Part shown: one piece after another, positions 13,691 to 24,914 of the stretch | Layout: each line of letters opens with the position of its first letter | How positions within the stretch are numbered: the first letter of the stretch is position 1 | Source: Saccoglossus kowalevskii | Taxonomy: Eukaryota; Hemichordata; Enteropneusta; Harrimaniidae | NCBI RefSeq assembly: GCF_000003605.2 | Contig: NW_003113965.1 | Coordinates: 138,388-202,387 of the forward strand | Reading direction: 5' to 3' | Length of the DNA stretch: 64,000 nucleotides | Notes under the pieces: model-generated | The model's database searches: none | What the model was told of the DNA's origin: nothing | What the model saw: the letters and a program-made list of their open reading frames with translations, nothing else | Position numbers and translations under genes: made by a program

Positions 13691-14318
13691 AACTATAAAA
13701 TATTTCTAATTGTGGAAGAAACGCCCGCTCTTATACCAATCATGTGTTTATTACAAATGCTTATTGTTCTAAGTTACAAACTCAAGCACGATTATTTTAG
13801 TGTCAACGATCTTTTCCTGTCACTAAATTGTATTTTTCAATTGCGACAATTTGTAATGTTCAACACTTAATACTAACCAAATTTGCAATTGGTATTGGTC
13901 ACAAAACTGAAGAAGACACATGCGTGGTTGATTATGTAAAACATGTGCAATTACACAAACAAAATCTGCACACTGCCAATTAATATCGAAATATTATACA
14001 TTTGTATTGCGTTTAATGCAAAGATCGAAAAAAAAGTTTAAAATAGGCAATCATGCTTCAAATCTGCCTGTGACTAGTGCATTACGTTGCGTTAATCGAA
14101 GTCCGCTGAACTGTTGACACTAGCTAAAACGCCTAAAAACGTTTACACAAGTTTTGATCCAAATATTTCTAAATTCATGTTACATAGAACAGAGTTACAT
14201 GTATTGCATCATTTGGTTGCCATAAGTTGTAATGATTTATCTGTGAATATTTAATTTATTATTGTTGCAAGGATTTTTTTCTCATACGTGTTTCCCTCTC
14301 TCTCTCTCTCTTTGACAG

Positions 14319-14483
14319 ATTGGTTCCGGTCGTTACAAAATCTGTGGTCGCTGCCGCGCCATCTCTGTATTTTTTCGCGTGTGTTTAACATATCACACAG
14401 AGACCATTACGATGACAGGTGTGCATGACACCTGCGTTGTTGCAGATTACCGAAGATTACGATCTTTCTCTAGAAATCTATAA
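14319..14483 (+). CDS. Candidate terminal exon after a CT-rich acceptor
   Basis: A (CT)n tract ending TTTGACAG gives an unusually strong acceptor at 14318. The frame then stays open for 54 codons to TAA: IGSGRYKICGRCRAISVFFR, continuing with five more cysteine or histidine-containing stretches to RSFSRNL. A second frame is open for 35 codons. The CT tract may be only a microsatellite, so the acceptor could be coincidental. No family recognised. Confidence 0.22.
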   Translation: MGSGRYKICGRCRAISVFFRVCLTYHTETITMTGVHDTCVVADYRRLRSFSRNL

Positions 14484-16604
14484 TATGTTGGCATATGCTA
14501 AAATTACATTTCAGTACACATTACCTGAATAAACAATTCAGTTTGAAAACGAAATATTTTACTTCTTTTTGCAAGCAGATAATATTAAAAGCTGTCACTG
14601 TATAAAATGGATTGAGTTCCTATTTTGGGATTGCAAATGATTTCGGCGGTAGTTTCGTTATCCTATTTATTCTCGTTTTATTGTATTATTATTTATCGTG
14701 CAATGTCCGACTGCGATATAATAATATATTGCGTAAATGTAAATGTTCTCTTTATGCAGTTTTAAAAATATTTTAGCTGTTTGTTGTTGTCATGTGTACA
14801 TAAAAACATCCAATCACACTATATAGACCACGGGTTTAGAACACTTCATATCTGACATTTGACCTTGTTTTGAGGTTATCGCTGCGACACAATCGGGAGG
14901 TTATATTTTACGACTTGAGATATGGTTTACGTCATGTCGCAAATACAGCCGTGTTGATTGATAATCACTATCAACCGAACGATTATTATTATTCAAGTAG
15001 GTGACATATGTGCAGGTATTTTAAGAACGCTGTAAAAAAAACTCGTTAATTATCCATTGTTCATACCATTTATGGTGCAATACTATGGGCTGGTTTTCTT
15101 GTGAAATTAGGTCCGAGATGTCGACACTGTTCCCGTACAATTCACGCGTTCGTGCGCCATTACAGCCGAAAACAATCGAAAAGTAATACGCTATAATGGT
15201 ATTTATTCTACGTACAATGGCATGCACAGAATTATTCCGCGATAGCAACCAAAACTAAAAAAAGACGGAATATGATAAAACAATATTTGGTCACTTGTAC
15301 ACGCACGCGCGCGAGCACCCACACGTGCTTTTGTTATACGCATACAATCCAAACTTAGCGCCAACGGACTTTCAAAATGAATACTTGAATACTTGCAGGT
15401 GAAACCCCACATCAAACAATAACATACGTAGTTCATGTTGAAAAATTGCTTTAATTAAACACTTCTCCGTCATCCAGATATTAGATAAAAAATAAAGTGA
15501 TATATAATTCATGTAAAATCTTATTTGGCCCCTTAGACTATTTTCTCGACCCACTCCCAAATGTCTTAAATATATTCACCGTCTAATAGCATCGTAACGT
15601 TCTAACAAATTGTGTATTTTTCATCAACTGAATTTAGTTCTCAGTGTGTAATATGTTCACTGGAAACGAGCAGGAAGGTGCGCCCGACAAAGCTTGGTGA
15701 AAAGGATTTAAACGAGGTCGAGTAATCGTATAGTCACGATGCTAGTCAGCTGTTAGTGCACTGGTGATTTGTAACCGACTAAAAAACAACCTAGTTGGCG
15801 GTATGAATTTTGAACACGTATAATATTGATATTTACAACTTCATTGTTATTAGCGCTCCCCACGTCCACACTGTATTCGTTGTATGTAGCTCAGACAACT
15901 AATAAAGCAGACCCCCTCCCCTCCAGCAGGATTATACCATTTTTATAATCACAGCGTTGGCACGCATGTCTACAATGGTATTATAACTCGCTCACTAAAC
16001 TATGGCAATGGTCCCTACGGGCTAAATAATGTCTCTCGTACATTTACACGTTACTCGATGATTGCCATTGCGTGTGCTGTACAAGTCCGCCAACCAAGGT
16101 CAACGCTTAATAATATCAAATGGAATGCAGTTGTTTCTAAAATTCTTTCTCGTTTCTGGGCGAGCCGTTTCCCTGTTAGAGATTCTGGCATGAATACTCC
16201 GGAGGGACATCCATCTTGAATAAGATAATGCGCTCACATCAGGGTAATAACTTCGAGAGTTGAGCACTTTCGCTGCTCGTAAATTATGGTCACCCCAATT
16301 AAATTGAAAATGTGAACGCTATCGTTAACGTCACCAGTTCACAACAAATCGATGTGTAACTATCCAGGACTAGTTAATGAAAACTTAACTATTCCGTTTA
16401 TCTGCACCGTAATTTCTTTAAAAAAATAGCAACCAGGTTAAAAGAAAAAAAAAACGAGTGCCTGGAGCAAAGCAGATCGGGTTATATTGCGGCTGACAGG
16501 GGCTCAGTGTGTGCGTTCAACGCGTCTAATTTTAACTCGGCAGGTATTCCAGATGATTATAATCTCTCATTTGAATATTTCACCTGCCTGGCGACTTTAT
16601 GTTT
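14484..16604. other. 3' flank of the ABHD3-like gene, nothing else seen
   Basis: No AATAAA on the minus strand was found close to the ABHD stop. A purine/pyrimidine-alternating ACGCACGCGCGCG stretch lies at about 15300. Confidence 0.4.
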
Positions 16605-17873
16605 TCAAACTGATCTACTTCGCCACGAGTTCTCTGTTGGTCCATGTGGAGCTGTAGATAAGAATTCGAGCACTGCGTCGATATAATCTAGCGCTAAGCG
16701 ATTGGCCCACGACTCGGGCTGCCATCCCTCGAAAAATCCGCAGTGTCCTCCGTACTCCGTGGTGACTAGCAAGAAATTTGGCAACATCGTAAAGAGATCG
16801 TAAGGTATGTTGTCCTTGCAGCATACTGGGTCGTCGAGACTGTTTATGCAGAGAATGGGGATTGCAACTTCGTCAACCTCTCTCATGGGGTCGTTTTTCT
16901 CCCAATAACTATCCAGTTCTTCGTACCCGTACAACTTGCAGTACACAGCGAGATCAAATTCCGACAGGGTCCGACTTCTAAACGCTCGGTCAACATCGAT
17001 GATATTTGCCAGTGCAACGGCATGTTTTGCGAGTAGACATTTCATTTGCTGTAACAAAATCCAATCATAGGGACGTCGTATTGTATTATTTTCGATCATA
17101 TCTTGCGCGGAGTACCCAGGCGATATGCACACCGCAGCCGAAATATACGTCGATGAACCGTACTCTCCCAAATAGGATACCAGAAGTCCCGATCCTGCGC
17201 TCACACCGATTGCTGTCACCCTGGCGTGTTTGTACAGGTCTCTTATATATTTAACAACTTGCCTTAAATCGGAGGTGTCCCCAAAACTTTGCAACTTTGG
17301 CGTCGTCAACGCTGATCCGCCGTGCCCCCGTTTATTGAACACTACCGCCCGTAGTCCGTGTTTGGTCGCCTCCTTACATATGTCCGCCACACTGTTTGCA
17401 TCGCCTGTCAGTCCCGCGATGATGATGGCTACCGGCGTTCGATCGTGTACTCTCCTGATTGGGTTGGCCACCACCCAGTCCAATGCTACGATTCCGTCGT
17501 CTTTTAACTGAAAATACACCCGTCGAAATAAAACCTCTGGTTGTGGCCACACCATGTTTAGCATCGTCTGTAAATGACAGTTGCTAGCCCAGAAAGTTGG
17601 CCTGTATGGCCGGGTCAAACGAGTACATTTATTCAACAAGTGTTTCGTTAAGGTAGAATCCTTATAATGCAATTGTGGTATGAAAGACTGCTTTTTCCCC
17701 CAGGCTGCTTGGCAAGCCATGTAAATAGAAAATATCAGCGTAGTCAAAACAGCGTAGAGGTAGAAAACTACCGATGGAAACGAAAACGAAGCGCGTCGTT
17801 CGCAGACTGCCATGTTGTAATTATCGTCCCTTACTCTACTTGTCTGGTTGTACTTGCTTTCCTGTGTTGGCAT
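16605..17873 (-). CDS. ABHD1/ABHD3-type membrane alpha/beta hydrolase, complete intronless CDS
   Basis: A 422-codon uninterrupted ORF from ATG to TGA. Seen in the protein: a hydrophobic membrane anchor at about residues 32-54; the motif PTFW...LQT at 92-103, typical of the ABHD1/3 family; the oxyanion-side block IIAGLTG at 151-157; FNKRGHGG at 179-186; the nucleophile elbow GVSAG with Ser225; a catalytic Asp in NSLDDP (Asp348) and His377 in YGGHCGFFEG. The Asp-His spacing of 29 equals that of human ABHD3 as I recall it. Known family role: single-pass membrane serine hydrolases; ABHD3 cleaves medium-chain and oxidised phosphatidylcholines. The length is close to the usual 400-430. Oddities: the elbow is GVSAGSG rather than the common GVSMGG, and no intron interrupts the CDS, whereas vertebrate ABHD3 is split into many exons, so a retained retrocopy or intron loss is possible. 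The frame is open upstream to a TAG without another ATG; Met21 is an alternative start. Family assignment is firm; ABHD1 versus ABHD3 is not resolved. Confidence 0.93.
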   Translation of the reverse strand: MPTQESKYNQTSRVRDDNYNMAVCERRASFSFPSVVFYLYAVLTTLIFSIYMACQAAWGKKQSFIPQLHYKDSTLTKHLLNKCTRLTRPYRPTFWASNCHLQTMLNMVWPQPEVLFRRVYFQLKDDGIVALDWVVANPIRRVHDRTPVAIIIAGLTGDANSVADICKEATKHGLRAVVFNKRGHGGSALTTPKLQSFGDTSDLRQVVKYIRDLYKHARVTAIGVSAGSGLLVSYLGEYGSSTYISAAVCISPGYSAQDMIENNTIRRPYDWILLQQMKCLLAKHAVALANIIDVDRAFRSRTLSEFDLAVYCKLYGYEELDSYWEKNDPMREVDEVAIPILCINSLDDPVCCKDNIPYDLFTMLPNFLLVTTEYGGHCGFFEGWQPESWANRLALDYIDAVLEFLSTAPHGPTENSWRSRSV

Positions 17874-18260
17874 TGGGGAAGAGATGCATGCGATTGTAGA
17901 CTTTTTAAAAACGTACAGACATCCTATATTCCTAATGGAAAATGTTCCGTCCTCCTATAGATTTATATAAGATACAACAACATTTTTGTAACTACTACCA
18001 CACAACGGCCGACTGAATCCACGTAACGCACCCTCACCGGTGCACACGGACCGTCCTGGGCAGAGCGGCAACTAGGCAAGGATGTGATCGAACAGTCAGC
18101 CTGTTTAGTATATTTTGCGTGCATATCCTCCGGACCCGATAACAGTACCTGGTCACAGCACGTTACAAACGCAAAGGAGATGCGGATATCAGGCTGTGTC
18201 GTATTCTGCGTGTTGAGAGCTGTAACGCAACAATCGCCGCCTGTGAATGGTACACTGCTG

Positions 18261-18268
18261 TGACGTCA
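18261..18268. promoter_or_regulatory. Palindromic CRE TGACGTCA near the ABHD3-like gene
   Basis: A perfect CREB/ATF palindrome 388 bases upstream of the ABHD start codon. If the proposed 5' UTR intron is real, the site lies inside that intron. Binding is not shown by sequence alone. Confidence 0.35.
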
Positions 18269-18451
18269 AGCTCTCGTTGTTTCGTTGAAAAGTGTTTCCA
18301 AACAAAAATGGTTCATGGGAACAATATGCTCGGGCACGGACAATGTTACCCTATGAACCCTAAACTGTCAATATTATTGATATCGCAATTATAGTATTGT
18401 GGGGCAGGTCTAAGCACGGGTCTGGTACGCGGACTGGTAGAACTTACTCAC

Positions 18452-18560
18452 CGTGAAGGTTCAGCGACCGGTTGCGGGTTCGCTAAATAAATGTATGACT
18501 CCCGACTACAGCATGTGCGTTCCGATGATGAGGGTGGTGATAATCGTCGTCATGTTTACC
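18452..18560 (-). other. Putative 5' UTR exon of the ABHD3-like gene; 5' end not defined
   Basis: Reading the minus strand, a strong donor (TTCACG|GTGAGTAAG) ends an exon at 18452. A plausible acceptor (TATAAATCTATAG|GAGGAC) lies at 17955, 81 bases before the ABHD start codon. Together they define a candidate intron of about 497 bases (17955-18451), leaving the coding sequence whole in exon 2. The proposed exon has a short upstream ORF on the minus strand, MTTIITTLIIGTHML, ending before the donor. The transcription start was not located, so the upper limit is arbitrary. This is inference from splice signals only. Confidence 0.35.
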
Positions 18561-20286
18561 AACTGTTCACTCATATCTAATTGCCGTCCAAACTACGAGC
18601 AGTAGTAATGGTTGTAGTTAATCGTTTCCTGAAAGCCCATCGACCTTGTCGCAGGACACACACAAAAATATTTGTAGAAATTAACACTCAAATGTTACTC
18701 GTAGTTATTCCACCATAAATTCCGTGTGCGATAACAATAGCAACATATTTATAAAACCGTCAGCACAAGTTTAGTTGTTAACATGCCTCGAACACTCGGC
18801 AGTGCGATATCGCGATCGTGCATGGTATTCGTAGATGCTGATGTCGAACTATATATTGATGCTTAGACCGAATCAATGCATCTAGATATGTGATCCCCGG
18901 GTCTGATCACAGAAATCGCCGGCGTTTGTTTCCACTCCGACGTCTTTTCACGTTATGCAGTCCAACACACGTCGAACGCAGCACCGTATGCTATGTAGCG
19001 TATCCTAAAGTGCTATACTCCTATCTACATCAGCCACGGTAGTTTATACCGGCCCCGATCAACATCACCACTGATTGGATATCGGAGTTGTCACGTGGTG
19101 AGTTGCCGCAGTATTCTCTCCGATAGATGGCGCGAAACGTGAAAATCTAAGAAGGTGACTCACAATTGTTATTTATTTAACGGATTTTAAGATTTAGAAC
19201 CGGATTCAGACGAGAGATTATTCGAAGCTCCGCTGCCTTTACACATGCCGCGAGTTACATCGACGGCACGATAAATAAGCCGCATTAAAACACAAAACAC
19301 GCGATGGGAATTAGAGACGCATTGCCATCGTTAAGCGCCGGGTAATCAGGATTAATCGTTGGATTAATTAATCAGGTATTAATTAATTAATATCTGTGAA
19401 CTACAACGCGTAGGTTTTTTCATGGTGTTACCATGGTGGTCCGTTAGTACTTTCCATGCTGTTACTAAAATCGGGGGTCGGTAATACAATCACGCAAAGT
19501 TTCCACGTAACTCGAAAGTAAAACAACGAATAACTGCGATCGTTATCATCGAGAAAAGCCGACATCGTCACATTCCTTGTTGATAATTTATACTGGACAC
19601 TGGTGATACCGAACTATGCACAGCAGAGGTCGGTCTAGATCTGTCTAAACCAAAAGTCTCGTGAGTTTCTGTACGGTAATTATGGAGCAGCTTTTAACAT
19701 TTATCATAGTATTCGCAAAAACAATAGGACTGAGCACACCCTGTCATTTCCTGTGTCTGTCGGGTTACGTGGAATCATGCCACGTGTAAAGACGTCATTG
19801 CCTCGGTCCGCAAAGCTATGAACAACGAGCGAAGCGCGCGCAATCGTTGAATTGAAACCACGTGCGTGCGTGTCGTTTCTCATCCAATGTTACATATAAG
19901 GTTATATATGTTATTGTATGTGGATCATTCTTGCGATACACGTGACTCCCTTTAGTGTATGTTTTCCTTACAACCAATATCTCAATTTGTGAAAGTAAAA
20001 TAGTGTTCTAATCGATTTCCAGAAATTGTTGATGATTTTCATCTCAAAATATAAATATTCTGAAAACCCATATAAGGTTCAATAGCGAGTCACACTAGTG
20101 CGACACGTGAGGGCGTTATATGCCACGACGTCCCTTTAACCCGTCTCCCCCCCCCCCCGTATTTACTAAGTCTTATATGAACGGCGTTAATAGCTATAAT
20201 ACTCTTAATGCATATAACTGAACTTATTTTCGTTTTACTGTATTTCAAGTGATTTGGTGAATTAGTTTCGATATTCTTTAGCTATA
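18561..20286. other. GC-richer, CpG-containing upstream flank
   Basis: CpG-rich to about 19140, consistent with regulatory sequence for the minus-strand gene or an unseen divergent one. No coding frame was recognised. A TTAAAGGGACGTCG-like end (minus strand, 20139) recalls the TTAA MITEs but has no partner. C11 run at about 20147. Confidence 0.35.
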
Positions 20287-20289
20287 TAA

Positions 20290-20352
<63 letters not shown>

Positions 20353-20355
20353 ATA
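20287..20355 (+). repeat. (AAAT)n microsatellite up to a gap
   Basis: Perfect ATAA/AAAT tetranucleotide array running straight into unresolved bases. Confidence 0.95.
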
Positions 20356-20599
20356 NNNNNNNNNNNNNNNNNNNNNNNNNNNNNNNNNNNNNNNNNNNNN
20401 NNNNNNNNNNNNNNNNNNNNNNNNNNNNNNNNNNNNNNNNNNNNNNNNNNNNNNNNNNNNNNNNNNNNNNNNNNNNNNNNNNNNNNNNNNNNNNNNNNNN
20501 NNNNNNNNNNNNNNNNNNNNNNNNNNNNNNNNNNNNNNNNNNNNNNNNNNNNNNNNNNNNNNNNNNNNNNNNNNNNNNNNNNNNNNNNNNNNNNNNNNN
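20356..20599. other. Assembly gap (244 N)
   Basis: Run of N between two unrelated tetranucleotide arrays. The true length is unknown. Confidence 0.98.
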
Positions 20600-20601
20600 G
20601 A

Positions 20602-20677
<76 letters not shown>

Positions 20678-20680
20678 AAA
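20600..20680 (+). repeat. (GAAA)n microsatellite after the gap
   Basis: Perfect GAAA array of about 20 units beginning at the gap edge. Confidence 0.95.
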
Positions 20681-22911
20681 TATACATATTATTCATATTT
20701 CAGTAACAGTTGAGCGTAGTGTTTTATCACTTACATGGTTTAACATTCTGTTGCGGTTGAAAAGTAACAAATATATACAGTTATCAGAGATTTTATTCTC
20801 GGTCGTCGCCCTTTGTGTGATTGATGTGTATTGAATTGCCTATGATTTACGCTCGGTACCATCGCGACGTCGCGATATACTCTGCGTAACATAGGTAACA
20901 ATAATATATAAATCCGGCATCCACTTGTGTTCAATTAAATTCAATTCTTAACAACAAACAAGATCGGAAACCAATAATCGGAAAATGTGAATTACGCGTA
21001 ACTATAAGAACGCGGCGTGCGTTTGGTCGTTTGCATTAATTGCCTCGTTTATTTTTCGCAACGTAAATACGGGCAATTATTAGCAAAACACGACACTCGT
21101 GAATTATCATAAGCAACGATTAGTGGTTCTACATTTCGACTGGAGAATGTATTTCTGTTTTAGCTAAATAAACACACGCTTAACATTTCGCAAATCGTTG
21201 CCTAGATATTAGCGGACATATCAGAGTCGCTTCAAAAGTCCCTCATTGAAACAAAATTTAGATCATCTCGACTTGCATTCAAATGATAAATGTGACCAAA
21301 ATATCGTTTGTTATCAAACATGGTTTTACATGTATAAAGTACAATACGCTGGTGTGTTACACTTGAGAAGGTTCAGAATTCTCGTGGGCGTGTCTATGTC
21401 AAAGCAAAACAAATCTATATTTGAAAACGTGTATTAATCCATGGTAGTACTTGCATGCAGTTTAGCGTTAAATTTTATTCTGCTTGTCTATACTGGCAAT
21501 GAACGTATTGGGGACTCACACTCATCCTAATTACCGGCCAACAATGGCCGCGGTTTTCAAGACCGTTGAACTTCCATGACATGACATTGCGACACATGCG
21601 ACATGATGTTGAATGCTTCAAGTTGGAGTATGGTGCGATAACTGGTATGTCCAATATATCGTAAAATTTTAATTAATTGAAACATTAAACATAGTTTTAC
21701 CAAGTTTGACGATATATTCTATATAAGTATCATTTAAAAAAATAGAAATGTCATTATTTAAATTTTGACGAATATGAATATATGCATGTGGCATGTAGAT
21801 TAGTCAAAGTTTCGTTCACGTAAAATGTACTTATGGAGAATTAACTTTGAACAAGTTTTCCATTTGTTGCAAGCCTCTCGTTGTACCTTTTCTGTTTATT
21901 TATAGAATTACTGGCCAACCTTTTTTTTTCTTGACCTTATATATTGTTAAAGTTAACGAGAGATACGTTAGAAGGGGCTATTCTCTTTGATTGAGGGGTC
22001 ATTGTTGATATTTAATATGAGTCTCGTGAGAAGTGATTATGCAACACATGGCGACAATCGACAAGCAATTATATTATTTTTCGGTCCTCCAAGGCTATTT
22101 TGCCACCTGTTGCAAAACAGAAGGTTGCAACCTACATCCAAATACTTCGTTTCAACACGTGGTTCATCCGTTTCTATCAGAACGGCAATGTGATCGATGT
22201 TTGCCTGTCGTCAATTTCACTGAATTATATGACTTTTGGAAACGAGAGACAAGATAAATTTGTTAGTCATAAATCATAATGACAGTAACGTGAAATGATT
22301 ACCAACATGTCCTTGATGAAGGCAACAATGAAATTACAAAATGTATTCATAGTCCAAACTCACACATTTTCAATATGTCACTGACCTTTCATTGTGACGT
22401 GTCTTCGATGTGCAATCCGGTTGGGGCTGATCAACAACTTTTTTTACGTTTTTAACGAGCTTTACGAACAAAATGTGACAGCTGTTCCCTTGACACTGGA
22501 GTTCGTCCGTTATTAATTACTCACACAGGGACATGGTTCAGACAATGTGGCCTTAATAAACGCATCAAATCATAACAAATGGTGTTTTTTTCATTAATAT
22601 TTTATGACCTCGACCAGAGATTATTGACGGTATCATTAACATTTATCTCCCAGTGGCGTGTTTTTTTCAAATCGAATATATCGTCATTAAAAACTGGCAA
22701 CTTTCGATCATTGAGAAATATTTGTCAGAAACAGTACTAATTTGGAACATGCGTTGGCGGAATAATTCTAAATTACAATATTAAAAACGAGAATAAAGAA
22801 TTATTTTGTTGCTTGCTAGTCGACTTGTAACGTTATTTGCGCACGAGAAACTGTCGCACCTAGTCAATGACTATAGCAAGTAAATGCGCAATGTGACTGG
22901 TGAAATTGACA
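20681..22911. other. No supported gene
   Basis: A 72-codon frame at 22039-22257 (+) contains FATCCKTEGCN and RQCDRCLPVV but has AT-rich third positions and no splice context. On the minus strand an ATG frame ending at GTGAGT near 21517 is an equally weak first-exon possibility. Confidence 0.35.
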
Positions 22912-23051
22912 TTAATCAAAGTTGAGCAATAGGTTCTTCCAGCCGCACAATATGCAGTCAGAGTGACACGTGTTTACATTCCACGTGTCGTCTTTCACGA
23001 ACACCTCCTCTTTGTCGTGGGTGATAGCGTGTTTGCAAAGGAAGGCGAGCT
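22912..23051 (-). CDS. Candidate terminal exon of a cysteine-containing, probably secreted protein (VWC-like)
   Basis: On the minus strand an acceptor (ATTTTTAACAG|AG) at 23052 is followed by two bases and 45 open codons to TAA at 22912. The peptide begins LAFLCKHAITHDKEEVFVKD and continues DTWNVNTCHSDCILCGWK; cysteines fall at exon positions 5, 28, 32 and 35. The pattern C...(charged, V/F)...W...C..xC..C resembles the second half of a von Willebrand factor C-type module, but the match is loose. Third-position GC is about 73% (33 of 45) in a background near 38%, the strongest coding-like bias outside the two main genes. No upstream exon or poly(A) signal was found. Unassigned; the exon call is more secure than the family. 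Confidence 0.42.
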
Positions 23052-23568
23052 CTGTTAAAAATATGTAATTATGAACTTTACATTACATACAAGGAATAAA
23101 TGAGGTAATTATACATGGCAACTTTGTCAAGAGATTTACTTTTACTTTTTCATTTTCCAATGAGTCCAATATTTGATGAATTGTGCAGTTAACGAAGTTT
23201 GCACTAGGCACGTATGTTGAAAACAAATCGGAACGGAAAGAAACTTTCACCACGTACCTGTTACGTATTTTTTTTTTCTTATGTCAAACCGGGTGTCTCG
23301 AAATCACGATATCTATTTTTGTTTTAAATAAAATATAGTAAATATACACTCTTCATTATATCTCTGTAGTATTCAACACTTTCACAATTAAAGTAAGATA
23401 CATATACAAGTGCTGTACGCCAGAGAAGGGAGTGAAGGGGTCCCCGGGGTGCGCGGAAGGATTTGTGGTGTGTAGTAAAGTGGCCCAAATGCAAGGAATT
23501 TAAATTCGGGTTGTGATTTTTATAATTTGGACAATGAATGACCAGAGATAATAGCCGACTACCGGTCA

Positions 23569-23730
23569 TTTGAAGCTCAGTGGTTGTTGCATCAGACTCA
23601 TGATCGGTAGACCCAAGTTTTAATCTATTAGGCTGAACATCAAAAAGGGTCGACCCCTACCCAGTGTGAGTTGTCAATAGAGGCCGAGATTCACTCACTG
23701 ACGACTGCGACATTGGGGGAACCTTGGTTA
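23569..23730 (+). mobile_element. tRNA-derived SINE fragment
   Basis: The head has an A-box-like GCTCAGTGGTTGTTGC, then CAGACTCATGATCGGTAGAC (a tRNA-Met-like anticodon arm with CAT) and a decayed B box (AAGTTTTAATCT). A tRNA-unrelated body follows to about 23730. The degenerate B box argues against a working tRNA gene. Confidence 0.5.
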
Positions 23731-24759
23731 AAGCGGGGGGCAGAAGAGACAACAGTGACATTCAAGATCCGGAACTGTCGCCTTGCACAAAAAGCTTTTT
23801 ATGGAGAGAAAAAAATGTTTTAAAAATAATCGCTGACAAGCATAGAGATTTAAAATACCAAGCAAATTACTATTCGCATGCTGTGGCGATAGACAACAGT
23901 TAATTTGCGATGCGACACGGTCGTTTACAGCAGGCCACGGTGATGCGTGTTGAAACCTACACAATCGACATCTATATTATACATCACTTCAGTTAGGGTT
24001 TAGTGCGTGTGCTGATTTGAATATCTAGATATTGTGTAATGGTTGGTAATGATAATCGGTAATATCCCTGTACTGATACAATGCTCAACAAAATTAACAA
24101 GTGAACATGAGAGAGGGACACTCCCATGAAACTGGCTTAAGTGGTTATTGAAATGGACAGGTGAATAATATAGAGTGTTCATATTATGTGCTGACATTCC
24201 TGTTAACTCAACCTCGGCCTAGAGCAAATTACGTGAACGATATCGAGTAGTGTTCTACTCAGGTCAAGTTGGGGATAGAACAAGCTGTCTGCCTACTGAA
24301 CTAAAACATCGAACAGCAAGATTGACATACCCAGATGACCAGTTTCACTAAACTACTTTCGATGATCAATTTCGACCACATATTGAAATTCGGGAGGGAA
24401 ATTACATCTATACTTTGGAACGACAACTTGAACGTGCATGTGTCTGACAATCCCAAGTGTACAGTCGCATTATCTACATGATGACTACTCAACATTGTAA
24501 TTAATCTAATGTCCCGATTCCCCGGAAGACATCTCATATCTGCCAGGTTTGGCATGTCTGATTTTCGCCAATTGACTCCTTTTCGTCTCGGCGCACAATG
24601 GCGCTACGTCTAGCGGTTGATTGACAAGATAAACACACACACACAATTCGCGGAGGTGGTGTCAGGTGGAAAGAATGACATTCTGTTGTTTGACAGCAGC
24701 ATGCAAATATGCTTGGTAATACAAAATGGCGAACACTGTATCACCATATATTAAAACAT

Positions 24760-24914
24760 TTAAAGCGGGAGGATCGTCACCTGCGCACGCGCGGGAATTG
24801 AGTCACAAGCGACGATAACAACACACGCTAAAAACGCAAAGGCTCATGGGTAGACGCTTGTTTGTAAACAATGACAAGTTTTGGCCATCTGGCGCATGCG
24901 TAGTAACATTTGAA
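24760..24914. mobile_element. TTAA MITE, second subfamily, copy 2 (about 150 bp)
   Basis: The left end TTAAAGCGGGAGGATCGTCA continues into CCTGCGCACGCGCGGG. Read on the minus strand, the body aligns with the element at 42640, including GCGTCTACCCATGAG, TATCGTCGCTTG and GTGCGCAGGTGACGA, so the two copies lie in opposite orientation. The other end (GGCGCATGCGTAGTAACATTTGAA) is decayed and lacks an exact TTAA. Confidence 0.65.

Noticed and set aside
20111-20139. TTAAAGGGACGTCG (minus strand) as another TTAA MITE end
   Set aside because: No inverted partner within several hundred bases and only a short match.
20262-20696. 144-codon minus-strand frame
   Set aside because: It is made of two microsatellites joined across unresolved bases.
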